Assembly: GCF_920987055.1 (NCBI RefSeq)
Contig: NZ_CAKLBX010000001.1
Location: forward strand, 2,094,501-2,158,500
Direction of reading: 5' to 3'
Length of the DNA: 64,000 nucleotides
Source: Novosphingobium sp. CECT 9465
GTDB taxonomy: Bacteria; Pseudomonadota; Alphaproteobacteria; Sphingomonadales; Sphingomonadaceae
Shown: positions 44,812 to 53,288 of the stretch, piece after piece
Layout of the letters: each line of letters opens with the position of its first letter
How positions within the stretch are numbered: position 1 is the first letter of the stretch
Notes under the pieces: generated by a model
The model's database searches: none
What the model was told of the DNA's origin: nothing
What the model saw: the letters and a program-made list of their open reading frames with translations, nothing else
Program-made: the position numbers and the translations under genes

Positions 44812-45683
44812 GCCGCGATCCTTGCAGGCGTACGCGTCGCCTCGATGGCGGCGACATCATCCATCCGACCCCAGCGAAACTCGTGGACGAGGCGCGACAG
44901 CTTTGCCGCCATGACATCAAGATTGGTGTAGTGGCGCAGACGCGACTTGAGCGGAGCGGTTGCGAAACGTGGCTGGTCCGGGTCGATTTCCCACGGGTGA
45001 AAGTAGAACACGGCGGGGCGCTGGTCGCGCAAGTTGACCTGGCGGATCGCCCAGCGCGAGACCGAATAGGGAAGCAGGCGGAAGAACCCGCCGCCGCCTG
45101 CCGCCATGCGTCGCCCGGCGACTTCGGCTGTCGTCACCGGAATTTCGATGAAATCGGCGCCTGCAACCGGGCGGAAGGCAAAGCGTGGTGCTTCCCGCCA
45201 GCCATAGTGATCGTGGACCACGGGCGCGACTGACGATGAATAGGCATAGCCCTGTTCCGCCAGCACTTCATGCGCCCATGGTGTCCGCGCATCTATCGAG
45301 AAACTGGGCGCGCGGTAGCCGGTGACCTGCTGGCCGGTGGTATCTTCAAGCACCTTGCGCGCAAGGGCAATGTCTTCCGCAAAGGCTTCACGGCCCAGCG
45401 TGAAGACGCGAGCGTGATCCCAGCCGTGGCTGGCTATTTCGTGGCCTGCATCGGCAATACGACGCATCATTGCCGGATAACGCTGCGCCACCCAGCCGAG
45501 CGTGAAGAACGTGCCCTTGACCTTGGCCGCATCGAACAGATCGAGGATATGCGCGCAATTGCGCTCTACCCGGCAATCGAGGCTGTCCCAGTCCTTGCGG
45601 TCGATCACGGTTTCGAACGCGCCGACCTGGAACCAGTCCTCCACATCGACGGAAAGCCCGTTGAGTACGGACGGCGCGGTCAT
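44808..45683 (-). CDS. XrtA-associated polysaccharide deacetylase
   Basis: A 291-residue NodB-type carbohydrate esterase 4 protein from the ATG at 45683 (MTAPSVLNGL). An in-frame start at 45749 is inside the next gene. The metal site Asp-His-His and catalytic elements appear in GLSVDVEDWFQ, ASHGWDHARVF and GYRAPSFSID. The C-terminal FYFHPWEIDPDQPR is typical of the exosortase-associated subgroup (TIGR03006 by memory). No signal peptide is visible, which suggests it works on cytoplasmic intermediates. It is linked to the FemAB-like gene by an ATGA overlap. Confidence 0.93.
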   Translation of the reverse strand: MTAPSVLNGLSVDVEDWFQVGAFETVIDRKDWDSLDCRVERNCAHILDLFDAAKVKGTFFTLGWVAQRYPAMMRRIADAGHEIASHGWDHARVFTLGREAFAEDIALARKVLEDTTGQQVTGYRAPSFSIDARTPWAHEVLAEQGYAYSSSVAPVVHDHYGWREAPRFAFRPVAGADFIEIPVTTAEVAGRRMAAGGGGFFRLLPYSVSRWAIRQVNLRDQRPAVFYFHPWEIDPDQPRFATAPLKSRLRHYTNLDVMAAKLSRLVHEFRWGRMDDVAAIEATRTPARIAA

Positions 45684-45709
45684 CGTGATCAATCCCCTTT
45701 GGCCGCGCT

Positions 45710-46930
45710 TCAGGCAGCGGCGCGCTGATAATCTTCGGCTTCGATCCATTCGATCAGCATGGTCAAGGTGTGGCGGATTGCCTGCTCCTGTTCGACCGTG
45801 CGGGTTTCAAGCGATGCGATGCGGCGTTCGGCTTCTGCCAGCGCGGCGATGCGGCGGTTGGCCTCTTCAAGCTGCGCGAGGATTTCGGGGTCCGCAACAG
45901 GTTCTGCCGCAGCGGGACGCATGTCGGCCAGTTCGATGATCGCCTGCTGAAGTTCGGCGATCTGTTCATCGCGCTGGGCCAGCGCGGCGCGCCAGGCGGC
46001 ATCGTCAAGAGTCGGCGCGGCGACAGGTTGGGCCACGACTGCCTGAGCCGACGGCAGTTCCACCACCGGGGCTTCACTGGCGGGAACCGGCGTGACCGCA
46101 GCCGGGGCGTTGAGGCCGCCATCACCGGCAAGGTCGGTCAGCACCGCCTGAAGCATGGCGGCATCGATGTGCTGGCGCTGTTCGACCGCGCCCATCAGCA
46201 AGAGGCGATTGACGATCTGGTTGACCCGGCGCGGCACACCGCCGGTGGCCTTCGCCAGATCGGCATAGACGCGCTGGTCGAACGCCGGATTGCCCGTCCA
46301 CCCTACGCAGGCGAGACGGTGTTCGATGTAGGCGCCGATTTCCGAAGGCTCCATCGCATCGAGGTGATGCGAGGCGATCACCCGCTGGCGCAGCTGTTCG
46401 AGTTCGGGCGAGGTTTGCAGCAGCGTGCGGAATTCGGGCTGGCCGAGCAGCAGGATCTGCAACAGCGGATGCGCACCAAGCTGGAAGTTCGACAGCATGC
46501 GCAGCTCTTCGAGCGCGGAAACCGACAGGTTCTGCGATTCGTCCACCACCAGCAGGCAGCGGCGGCCTTCGCGCGCTTCGTGGTGAAGGAAGGCTTCGAT
46601 CTGGGCGAGCGCAGTGGCCTTGTCATGCCCGGCCACTTCCAGCCCGAAGGCGCGCGCCGAAACGTGGATCAGCTCTTCGCCATCAAGCGCGGATGTGACG
46701 ATCTGGGCCGCCGTCAGCCGCTGGCGATCGACCGAAGCCATCAGGTGCGCCGCCAGCGTGGACTTGCCCGCGCCGACTTCGCCGGTGATGACGATGAAAC
46801 CTTCGCCCTGCGCCAGACCATAGCCCAGATAGGACAACGCCTTGCGATGTGTTCCGCTTTCAAAATAGAAGCGCGGGTCGGGGGTCAGCTGGAACGGGCG
46901 GCCGGTGAGGCCATAGAATTCATCGTACAT
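45710..46930 (-). CDS. XrtA-associated ATPase (ExeA/GspA-like)
   Basis: A 406-residue AAA ATPase. It starts MYDEFYGLTGRPFQLTPDPR, the hallmark of the exosortase-linked secretion ATPases (TIGR03015 by memory). Walker A is ITGEVGAGKSTLA near 48-60, Walker B is CLLVVDESQNLS near 124-135, and an arginine-finger-like segment is GGVPRRVNQIVNRLLL. From about residue 275 there is an Ala/Pro-rich linker and then a coiled coil (AQRDEQIAELQQAIIELAD and EEANRRIAALAEAERRIA). It probably energises export or assembly of the polysaccharide machinery. 18 bp separate it from the barrel protein gene upstream. Confidence 0.92.
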   Translation of the reverse strand: MYDEFYGLTGRPFQLTPDPRFYFESGTHRKALSYLGYGLAQGEGFIVITGEVGAGKSTLAAHLMASVDRQRLTAAQIVTSALDGEELIHVSARAFGLEVAGHDKATALAQIEAFLHHEAREGRRCLLVVDESQNLSVSALEELRMLSNFQLGAHPLLQILLLGQPEFRTLLQTSPELEQLRQRVIASHHLDAMEPSEIGAYIEHRLACVGWTGNPAFDQRVYADLAKATGGVPRRVNQIVNRLLLMGAVEQRQHIDAAMLQAVLTDLAGDGGLNAPAAVTPVPASEAPVVELPSAQAVVAQPVAAPTLDDAAWRAALAQRDEQIAELQQAIIELADMRPAAAEPVADPEILAQLEEANRRIAALAEAERRIASLETRTVEQEQAIRHTLTMLIEWIEAEDYQRAAA

Positions 46931-46948
46931 CGAGACCGTCTCCGGGCA

Positions 46949-48661
46949 TCAGAAGGAATAGCGCAGGCCGACAAGGCCCGATGCAATTACTTCATCTTCA
47001 ATCACTTTACGGTTAACAGCATCCAAACCGACCGCTGCGGTTGCTACGAGCCGGTCGGTGAGGTTGCGGAAGTAGGCAGCATTGGCGCCCACCGTGTTCA
47101 CATCGCCAAGACTGGACGCGCCGCTCTGGAACCAGGCGGCGTAGGCCGAAACACCGAAGCTGGAGCGCCGGTCGATCGGGCCGTTCAGCCCGGCATCGAC
47201 GTAGAAGCTTTCATCGACCACGCCATTGGCCGCGCCGAGCACCGAATCCTGCCGCGCGATGAACTTGCGGCGGATGTAGCCCGCGCCGATGCCTGCCTGC
47301 ATGCGTCCGATGCGGCGCGCATATGTGGCGTTGACGCCGCGCGCGCGGAACACCGACGAGGAAACCGACGACAGCGCGTTGTTGACGCAGCCGCCGCTTT
47401 CCGAACCGATCGCGCAACCGCTGATCTGGCCGTTGAACGGATCGCGGTTGACCTGGAAATCGGTGGGCAGATCGCGCAGCGCGCGGCTGACCTGCCCGCC
47501 AAAACCGGAGACGTTGTCATAGACCGAAACGCTCAGCGAACTGCGCTCGTTCGGGTTGTACGAGAAGCTGCCGTAGTAGGTCGTGCTATCATAGCGGCGA
47601 CCGACGAAGGCCGAGAGCGCGGTGCGGCGGCTGGGGCGCCACATCACGCCTGCGTCCCATGTCAGCCCATCGGTTTCATACGCAAGCTTGCGGGCCTGCG
47701 ACTTGTCGGTGACGTAGCGTCCATCCGCGCCGATCACCGGATCGCCATTGGCATCGCGCACCGCATCGCGGGCAGATACGGACACATCCTCGTATCCGAC
47801 CGCACCGACGAGCGCGAGGTCCATGGTGACAGGATAGGTAACCTGTACGCCCGCGCGCATGTCGCGTACACGCTGATCGAGGTTGGAGATATCTTCCTGA
47901 TAGAACGCGCCGGTGGCAGTAATGCCCACCGGAAGGACCGTGCCGGGGGCAATACCGGCAGAAACCTGCGCGGACTGGGCAATGGAATCATCGAAAATGT
48001 CGGTAAAGGTCTGGCTTGGCGCGATCTGGATCGCGTCCTTCTGCTGTACCTTGGTGTAGCCGAGCATGTAGGAACCGGCGAGCGCCACATCGCCGACGTG
48101 GGTGGACAGTGCAGGGCCTGCATAAAGCGAATAGACCTGGCTGACCGCATCGCCATTGGCGAGCGGGTTCAGCGAGGATGCGCCATTGCGTTCAACGCGG
48201 GTGCGCGCGGCAAGACCGCCTGCCTCGACCGAAAGCGTGCGCGGGATCAGGTCGTGCTTGACGCGGGCAAGGCCGGACACGGTATCGCCATCGGCCACGC
48301 GGTCGCTTTGGGCGATGCGGCGTTCATAGCGGACCGAAACCGCGCCTTGTGTGCGGCGACCGTTGAGCGCCACGTCCACGCCTGCAGCAATCGTGCTGTA
48401 CGTCAGCACATCGTCGCCGGGGGTGATCTCATAAAGAATGTTCTGCGTGGCTTCGATGTAGGGGCGGATCGTGGTGCGCGCGCCCCCGCCTGCACCGCGC
48501 AGCGAAACGCCGCCACGGCTGCCAGACTTTTCAGAGCCGGACTTTTCAGGCGATGCGCCTTCGCCATCGACCGATTCGTAGGACATCGATTGCGCATGGA
48601 GCGACGGCGCCCACAAGGCGGCGAGCGCCACGCTTGCGGCGAGGAGTACCGGACGGGTCAT
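46949..48661 (-). CDS. XrtA-associated outer-membrane beta-barrel protein
   Basis: A 570-residue exported protein with a signal peptide (cleavage after LHAQ, near residue 24) and a Ser/Gly-rich stretch that precedes a long series of alternating beta strands. The protein ends VGLRYSF, a terminal aromatic typical of outer-membrane barrels. Strands such as GAVSVRYERRIAQSD and LAGSYMLGYTKVQQ suggest 14-20 strands. The family is the PEP-CTERM system-associated group (TIGR03016-like by position and structure). It may be an export porin or surface component of the exopolysaccharide machinery. It overlaps the kinase gene stop by ATGA. Confidence 0.82.
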   Translation of the reverse strand: MTRPVLLAASVALAALWAPSLHAQSMSYESVDGEGASPEKSGSEKSGSRGGVSLRGAGGGARTTIRPYIEATQNILYEITPGDDVLTYSTIAAGVDVALNGRRTQGAVSVRYERRIAQSDRVADGDTVSGLARVKHDLIPRTLSVEAGGLAARTRVERNGASSLNPLANGDAVSQVYSLYAGPALSTHVGDVALAGSYMLGYTKVQQKDAIQIAPSQTFTDIFDDSIAQSAQVSAGIAPGTVLPVGITATGAFYQEDISNLDQRVRDMRAGVQVTYPVTMDLALVGAVGYEDVSVSARDAVRDANGDPVIGADGRYVTDKSQARKLAYETDGLTWDAGVMWRPSRRTALSAFVGRRYDSTTYYGSFSYNPNERSSLSVSVYDNVSGFGGQVSRALRDLPTDFQVNRDPFNGQISGCAIGSESGGCVNNALSSVSSSVFRARGVNATYARRIGRMQAGIGAGYIRRKFIARQDSVLGAANGVVDESFYVDAGLNGPIDRRSSFGVSAYAAWFQSGASSLGDVNTVGANAAYFRNLTDRLVATAAVGLDAVNRKVIEDEVIASGLVGLRYSF

Positions 48662-49644
48662 TCCTTGTATCCGTAATAAGTGCCGAAGCGGCGGCCCGTG
48701 GTGGAAAAACGGGTGCCGTTGAGCAGGAGCTTGATGTCGTCACAGGCGGCCAGCAGGTGCACCGCATCGCGCAGGGCAGCCTCGCCGGTCACGTCTGCGC
48801 GCACGATCATCACGGTCTGGCCGACATGGTGGGCAAGGACCGAGGCAGGCGATGCGGCGAGCGCGGGCGGCGAATCGAAGATGACGATGCGATTGGGGGC
48901 GTGGGCCGTGAGCCGGGCCAGCACTTCGCCGGTGCGCGACGAGGCGAGGTATTCGGTGTCCGATCCGGTCGCGTTGCCGGCGGGCAGGACATAAAGGCCT
49001 GCGATGTCGGTGCCGATGATGCAGTCTTCCACCGCCAGCGACGGATCGGCCAGCGCGTCCATCAGGCCGGGACCACCGGGCAGGCCCAGCGTGGACAGGA
49101 CCGAGGGCTTGGCGAAATCGGCATCGACGAGCAGGACTTCGTTGTCCTTTTCGGCAGCGATGGAGAGCGCAAGGTTGACCGCGCAGAAGGTCTTGCCTTC
49201 ACCCGGATGGGCCGAGCAGACAAGGATGCGTTCGCCGTGAGCCGCGCCCTTGCCTTCGCGCGATTCCGCCGCCGTGCGCAGCAACTGGCGCTTTACGATG
49301 CGAAATTCTTCAAGCAGGCCGGTGACCGCGCTTTCGGGTTCGATCAGACACTGTTCGCGCAAATGCGCGCGGTCGATCGCGTGACAGGTGCCGGTGAACG
49401 GTTGTGGAGCGGGTTGCGGCGCAGGCGCGGTGACGGACCGCGCTGAGACAGGCTGAACCGCGACAGGCTGAATGGCGTCCGGCGCAGCAGGCGGAGCGGC
49501 CTTCACGACCGGCGGCTTGACCGTTTCGGGCGGCAGATCCGCGATGGGCGGGCGCGTCATCGTGCGGAAATCGAACGTGCCCGATGCCCGTTCGATCAGT
49601 GAGGGACCGGAAGGCGGCAGCGGGATTCTGGTCTGGTCGGTCAT
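48658..49644 (-). CDS. XrtA-associated tyrosine autokinase (CpsD/BY-kinase)
   Basis: A 328-residue cytoplasmic kinase of the bacterial tyrosine kinase family. The N-terminal ~100 residues are Pro/Ala-rich. The kinase core has Walker A CSAHPGEGKTFCAVNLA, Walker A' LLVDADFAKPSVL and Walker B RIVIFDSPPALA. The C-terminal tyrosine cluster (RRFGTYYGYKE) is the expected autophosphorylation tail. It pairs with the chain-length protein encoded just upstream, the usual BY-kinase/activator arrangement controlling polymer length. Its stop overlaps the barrel gene start by ATGA. Confidence 0.92.
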   Translation of the reverse strand: MTDQTRIPLPPSGPSLIERASGTFDFRTMTRPPIADLPPETVKPPVVKAAPPAAPDAIQPVAVQPVSARSVTAPAPQPAPQPFTGTCHAIDRAHLREQCLIEPESAVTGLLEEFRIVKRQLLRTAAESREGKGAAHGERILVCSAHPGEGKTFCAVNLALSIAAEKDNEVLLVDADFAKPSVLSTLGLPGGPGLMDALADPSLAVEDCIIGTDIAGLYVLPAGNATGSDTEYLASSRTGEVLARLTAHAPNRIVIFDSPPALAASPASVLAHHVGQTVMIVRADVTGEAALRDAVHLLAACDDIKLLLNGTRFSTTGRRFGTYYGYKE

Positions 49645-49657
49645 CGTCCGTTCTCTC

Positions 49658-51175
49658 TCATTCCACCATGCCGCGCTTCAGCATTTCGATGCCGAGCAGG
49701 ACGAACAGGACCACGAACAGGCCGGCAAAGCCGCCTGCGAACAATTTGAGGTTGCGCGCGCGACTGGCGCGGGTGGTGCGGGTGATCGCTTCGGAGATCG
49801 AGCCGATCACGGGCAGGCCGGTGGCGCGTTCAAGCTGGCCGGTAGTGGAATAGGCCGACTTCAACTGGCCGAGCGCGAAGGCACCGCCACAGCCTGCGCC
49901 GATCCCGACGATCAGGACGAGCATGAGCAGGATCGGGCGATCCGGTGCAGCCGGGCCGGTGGGCATGGTTGGCGGATCGATCACTTCGAACTTCACCGCA
50001 TCGCGTTCGGTTTCCACCTGCCCGCGCAGGCGCAGGGATTCGCGGTCGCGCAGCAGCTTGTCGTACTGTTCCTTGAGCACATCGTAATCGCGGCCAATGC
50101 GCGAGGCTTCGGCGGCGATGGCCGGTTCGCCATACTGCTGCGCGGAAAGACGGGCGATCTCTGCCTGAAGCGAAGCCTTGCGCGATTGCAGCGCGACAAG
50201 GCTGGCTTCGCGATCCGCCTTGATCGAGATCAGCGAACTGTAGGCCGGGTTGGGCGTTCCGCCGCCCGGACCTTCGGCATTGGCCGAACGCTGCAGATTG
50301 GCGACTTGCGCCCTTGCCGCGATAACATCAGGGTGACTGTCGGTCAGGCCACGCGCGCGCATCGAACCGAGATCGGACAAGGCCTGGGCCAGGGCACCCT
50401 TGGCTCCACCTTGCACACCGGGGATGGCGATGGTCTGCGGTGTGCCCGAAAGCTGGCCATTGATCGATGCCAGCGCGCTTTGCGCGGCAAGCAGGTTCGA
50501 ATCGATATCGCGCATTTCGCCGCGCGCGGCCTCGATCTTGGTGGTGATCGATCCGCTGCCGGGGATCATGTCCGCGTTCCTGGCTTCGAATTCGGTACGT
50601 TTCAGTTCGGCAGCTTCGAGCGCTTTCTTGCGTTCGGAAAGCTGCTGGTCGAGGAACGCCAGGGTGTCGGTCATCTCGCCGCGACCGCCCGCAAGGTTTT
50701 CCTCGCGGAAGATGTCGATCATCTTCTGGACGACATCCTGCGCCAGTTTGGCATTCTCGCCATCATTACGCCCGCCACCGCCGGCCACGCCGGTGATCTC
50801 GAACAGGTTGTCCTGCTGGCTGACGACGGTGACGTTCTTGCCGAGGCCCGCAACGGCGGCCTGCATCTGCTTGTCGTTGGTCACTTCATCACCCAGACGG
50901 GTGGCGCGGATGACCTTTTCGAGGTTCACCGAGCTGGTCAGCGTCTGGCGCACACGTTCGATATCGCGTTTGCGATCGCCACCGATGCCGATCTGATCGG
51001 CCAGCACATCGTCGATCTGGACAAAGATGCGCGCCTTGGATTCATAGCTGTTGGGCACCATCGCCACCACCAGCCAGCCGAGCATGCACACGCCCCAGGC
51101 GATGGCCAGCGCCACCCAGCGGCGGTGCCAGATGCCGTGGAGCGCGATCCGCACTTCTTCATAGATGTTGGTCAT
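49658..51175 (-). CDS. Polysaccharide chain-length determinant (GumC/Wzc-like)
   Basis: A 505-residue inner-membrane copolymerase. It has one membrane helix near residues 18-40 (RRWVALAIAWGVCMLGWLVV), a large periplasmic domain with coiled-coil stretches (LAFLDQQLSERKKALEAAEL, and ADREASLVALQSRKASLQAE), and two further helices near 415-435 and 470-495. The domain layout matches the exosortase-linked chain-length group (TIGR03007 by memory). It lacks its own kinase domain; the BY-kinase is the next gene. Together they set exopolysaccharide chain length. Upstream, 25 bp separate it from the export lipoprotein gene. Confidence 0.92.
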   Translation of the reverse strand: MTNIYEEVRIALHGIWHRRWVALAIAWGVCMLGWLVVAMVPNSYESKARIFVQIDDVLADQIGIGGDRKRDIERVRQTLTSSVNLEKVIRATRLGDEVTNDKQMQAAVAGLGKNVTVVSQQDNLFEITGVAGGGGRNDGENAKLAQDVVQKMIDIFREENLAGGRGEMTDTLAFLDQQLSERKKALEAAELKRTEFEARNADMIPGSGSITTKIEAARGEMRDIDSNLLAAQSALASINGQLSGTPQTIAIPGVQGGAKGALAQALSDLGSMRARGLTDSHPDVIAARAQVANLQRSANAEGPGGGTPNPAYSSLISIKADREASLVALQSRKASLQAEIARLSAQQYGEPAIAAEASRIGRDYDVLKEQYDKLLRDRESLRLRGQVETERDAVKFEVIDPPTMPTGPAAPDRPILLMLVLIVGIGAGCGGAFALGQLKSAYSTTGQLERATGLPVIGSISEAITRTTRASRARNLKLFAGGFAGLFVVLFVLLGIEMLKRGMVE

Positions 51176-51200
51176 GGCCGCGCTGTCCCCCGCCCGCCGC

Positions 51201-51848
51201 TCAGAACGTGCTTTCGGGGATGATGATCACATCGCCGGGCATGAGCAGGACATTGGCCTTGGTATCGCCCTTGCGCAGCAGATCGCCGATGCGCACGTCG
51301 TATTCCTTCTGGTTGCCGGTCTGCTTGTCGAACCGCACCAGCCGCGCCTTGTTGCCCGCCGCATATTCCGACAGACCGCCGACCGCGATCATCGCATCGA
51401 GCAGGGTCATGTTGGCGCGAAACGGGATCGAGGCGGGCTTTTCGGTCGCGCCGACGATGCGGACCTGCTGGCTGAACGTGCCGGCAAACTTGTTGACGAT
51501 GACCGAGACGATCGGCTCCTGAATGTACTGCGACAACTGGAGCTTGATGTCTTCGGACAGCATCGAGGGCGTCTTGCCCACGGCGGGCATGTCTGTAATC
51601 AGCGGCGTGGTGATGCGCCCGTCGGGGCGGACCTGTACCGAAGCGCCGAGTTCGGGATTGCGCCACACGAAGATGGTCAGTTCATCGAGCGGCCCGATCA
51701 CGTATTCCTCGCCCGGACCTTCCTGCAAGGCAACGAACGAGGCGGGTGGCAATTGCTGCCCTGCGCCCACGCCACCGCATCCCGACAAGGCAAGGCTCAA
51801 AATGGCCGTGCTGGCGAGCATACGGGTAACGCGCGAATTCAACGGCAT
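51201..51848 (-). CDS. Polysaccharide export lipoprotein (Wza-like)
   Basis: A 215-residue outer-membrane lipoprotein from the ATG at 51848. The signal peptide ends in LALSGCGG, with the lipid-carrying Cys near residue 24. The export domain starts YVIGPLDELTIFVWRNPELG (residues about 46-65). A SLBB-like domain is seen in VRIVGATEKPASIPF and AIAVGGLSEYAAGNK. The ending, MPGDVIIIPESTF, is characteristic. It forms the export channel in the outer membrane. An upstream in-frame start at 51926 adds a Cys/Arg-rich leader and is rejected. Its promoter is probably in the 213-bp gap after the decarboxylase gene. Confidence 0.93.
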   Translation of the reverse strand: MPLNSRVTRMLASTAILSLALSGCGGVGAGQQLPPASFVALQEGPGEEYVIGPLDELTIFVWRNPELGASVQVRPDGRITTPLITDMPAVGKTPSMLSEDIKLQLSQYIQEPIVSVIVNKFAGTFSQQVRIVGATEKPASIPFRANMTLLDAMIAVGGLSEYAAGNKARLVRFDKQTGNQKEYDVRIGDLLRKGDTKANVLLMPGDVIIIPESTF

Positions 51849-52061
51849 GGCCTGTCCTTGTCTTCTGCGGGTTGTGGCGCATCGCCGCAAGCGGGGCGGA
51901 TGGACACAAGGACCGCAATTCATCACCGGCTATCGCCAAAAAGGGTGAAGATTGCGTTAGCCTTGATTGCAGAACAGGTGGCCGCCAAGCGGGTATTCCG
52001 CCCTGTCCCGTAACGGGACTGGCGTCATGGCGTTGGTTAACGCATCAGTGCCATCACTTTG

Positions 52062-53288
52062 TCAGACAAGGATTTCCCGCGCAGGCCCCTGCCCCAGGAA
52101 CATGGCGGGACTGGCGCTGGCACCATAGGCTCCGGCACAGAAAATGGCGACGAGATCACCCACCGCGGCACGCGGGAAGCCGCCCTTGTCGGCCAAGCGA
52201 TCCAGCGGGGTGCACAGGCAACCGACGATGCTGGCCTCCTCTTCCACCGCTGCACCGAAGCGGGTGGCGATGGCGCTGGGATAATTGCGACGGACGACCG
52301 TGCCGAAATTGCCGCTGGCGGCCAATTGATGATGCAAACCGCCATCGGTGACAAGGTAGGTCTCGCCGTGGCTTTCCTTGCGGTCCACGATCTGCGCCAG
52401 ATAAATTCCTGCTTCGCCAACAAGATAGCGGCCAAGTTCGATCACGAACCGGGTGTCTTTCAGCACGTCGGGCAGATCGGCAAAGCGGTCTGCCAGTGCT
52501 GCACCGACCTTGGCGATATCAACCGGCTCATCACCGGGGAAATAGGGGATGCCGATGCCGCCGCCCAGATTGCACTTGGGCAGGGCTGCGCCGGATGCTT
52601 CGGCAAGACGGGCGGCGAGCGCGAGGGTTTGCGCCTGCGTTTCGACGATGGCGTCCGCCGATAATGCCTGACTTCCGGCAAAGATGTGAAAGCCGCGCCA
52701 GTCCGCACCTTCGGCAATCAGGTGGCGAGCCAGCGCCGGGACACGGGCTTCGTCGATACCGAAAGGCTTGGCACCGCCCCCCATCTTCATGCCCGATCCC
52801 TTGAGATCGAAATCGGGATTCACGCGGATGGCCAGCTTCGGCCTGACGCCAAGACGGCTGGCGATGGCAAGCGCGCGGGCAGCTTCGCCTTCCGATTCGA
52901 GGTTGAGCGTGACGCCAGCAACGATTGCGGCTTCCAGTTCGACGTCACGCTTGCCCGGCCCGGCAAAGCTGACGCGGGCGGGATCAATCCCGACGGATCG
53001 CAGAATGGCAAGTTCACCGCCCGATGCGATATCGAAGCCATCGACAAGGCCTGCCATATGTTCAAGCAGCGGACCGAACGGGTTGGCCTTGACCGCGTAA
53101 TGGATCGCCAGCCGCTTTGGCATCGCGGTGCGCAAGGCGACGACGCGTTGCGTCAGCAGATCGCGCGAATAGACGAACAGCGGGGTGCCGCCTGCCTGCG
53201 CGACCAGCGTAGAGGCTTTATGCCCGGAAACCGCTAGTTCGCCGTCAATGGCGGCATAGCCTGAAGGGATCGGCCCAAGTGGCTTCAT
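52062..53288 (-). CDS. XrtA-associated PLP-dependent decarboxylase
   Basis: A 408-residue fold-type III decarboxylase of the ornithine/diaminopimelate decarboxylase superfamily, from the ATG at 53288. The PLP lysine is in IHYAVKANPFGPLL near residue 50. HIFAGSQAL corresponds to the family HxGS segment. NLGGGIGIPYF is the glycine-rich phosphate loop, and VGCLCTPLDRLAD gives the C-terminal Cys, close to the substrate in the partner subunit. It belongs to the exosortase A-linked group (TIGR03099 by memory), whose substrate is unknown. Its start overlaps the ligase gene stop by ATGA, so the two probably act in sequence. Confidence 0.92.
   Translation of the reverse strand: MKPLGPIPSGYAAIDGELAVSGHKASTLVAQAGGTPLFVYSRDLLTQRVVALRTAMPKRLAIHYAVKANPFGPLLEHMAGLVDGFDIASGGELAILRSVGIDPARVSFAGPGKRDVELEAAIVAGVTLNLESEGEAARALAIASRLGVRPKLAIRVNPDFDLKGSGMKMGGGAKPFGIDEARVPALARHLIAEGADWRGFHIFAGSQALSADAIVETQAQTLALAARLAEASGAALPKCNLGGGIGIPYFPGDEPVDIAKVGAALADRFADLPDVLKDTRFVIELGRYLVGEAGIYLAQIVDRKESHGETYLVTDGGLHHQLAASGNFGTVVRRNYPSAIATRFGAAVEEEASIVGCLCTPLDRLADKGGFPRAAVGDLVAIFCAGAYGASASPAMFLGQGPAREILV

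Noticed and set aside
46949..48661. PEP-CTERM substrate among the XrtA locus proteins
   Set aside because: The barrel protein ends in LRYSF without a PEP motif, membrane helix and basic tail; no other product here has one.
45770..48676. A 968-codon open frame on the plus strand, antisense to the ATPase and barrel genes
   Set aside because: High GC makes long antisense open frames common. The minus-strand genes have clear motifs and coupled starts, and the antisense product has no recognisable domain.
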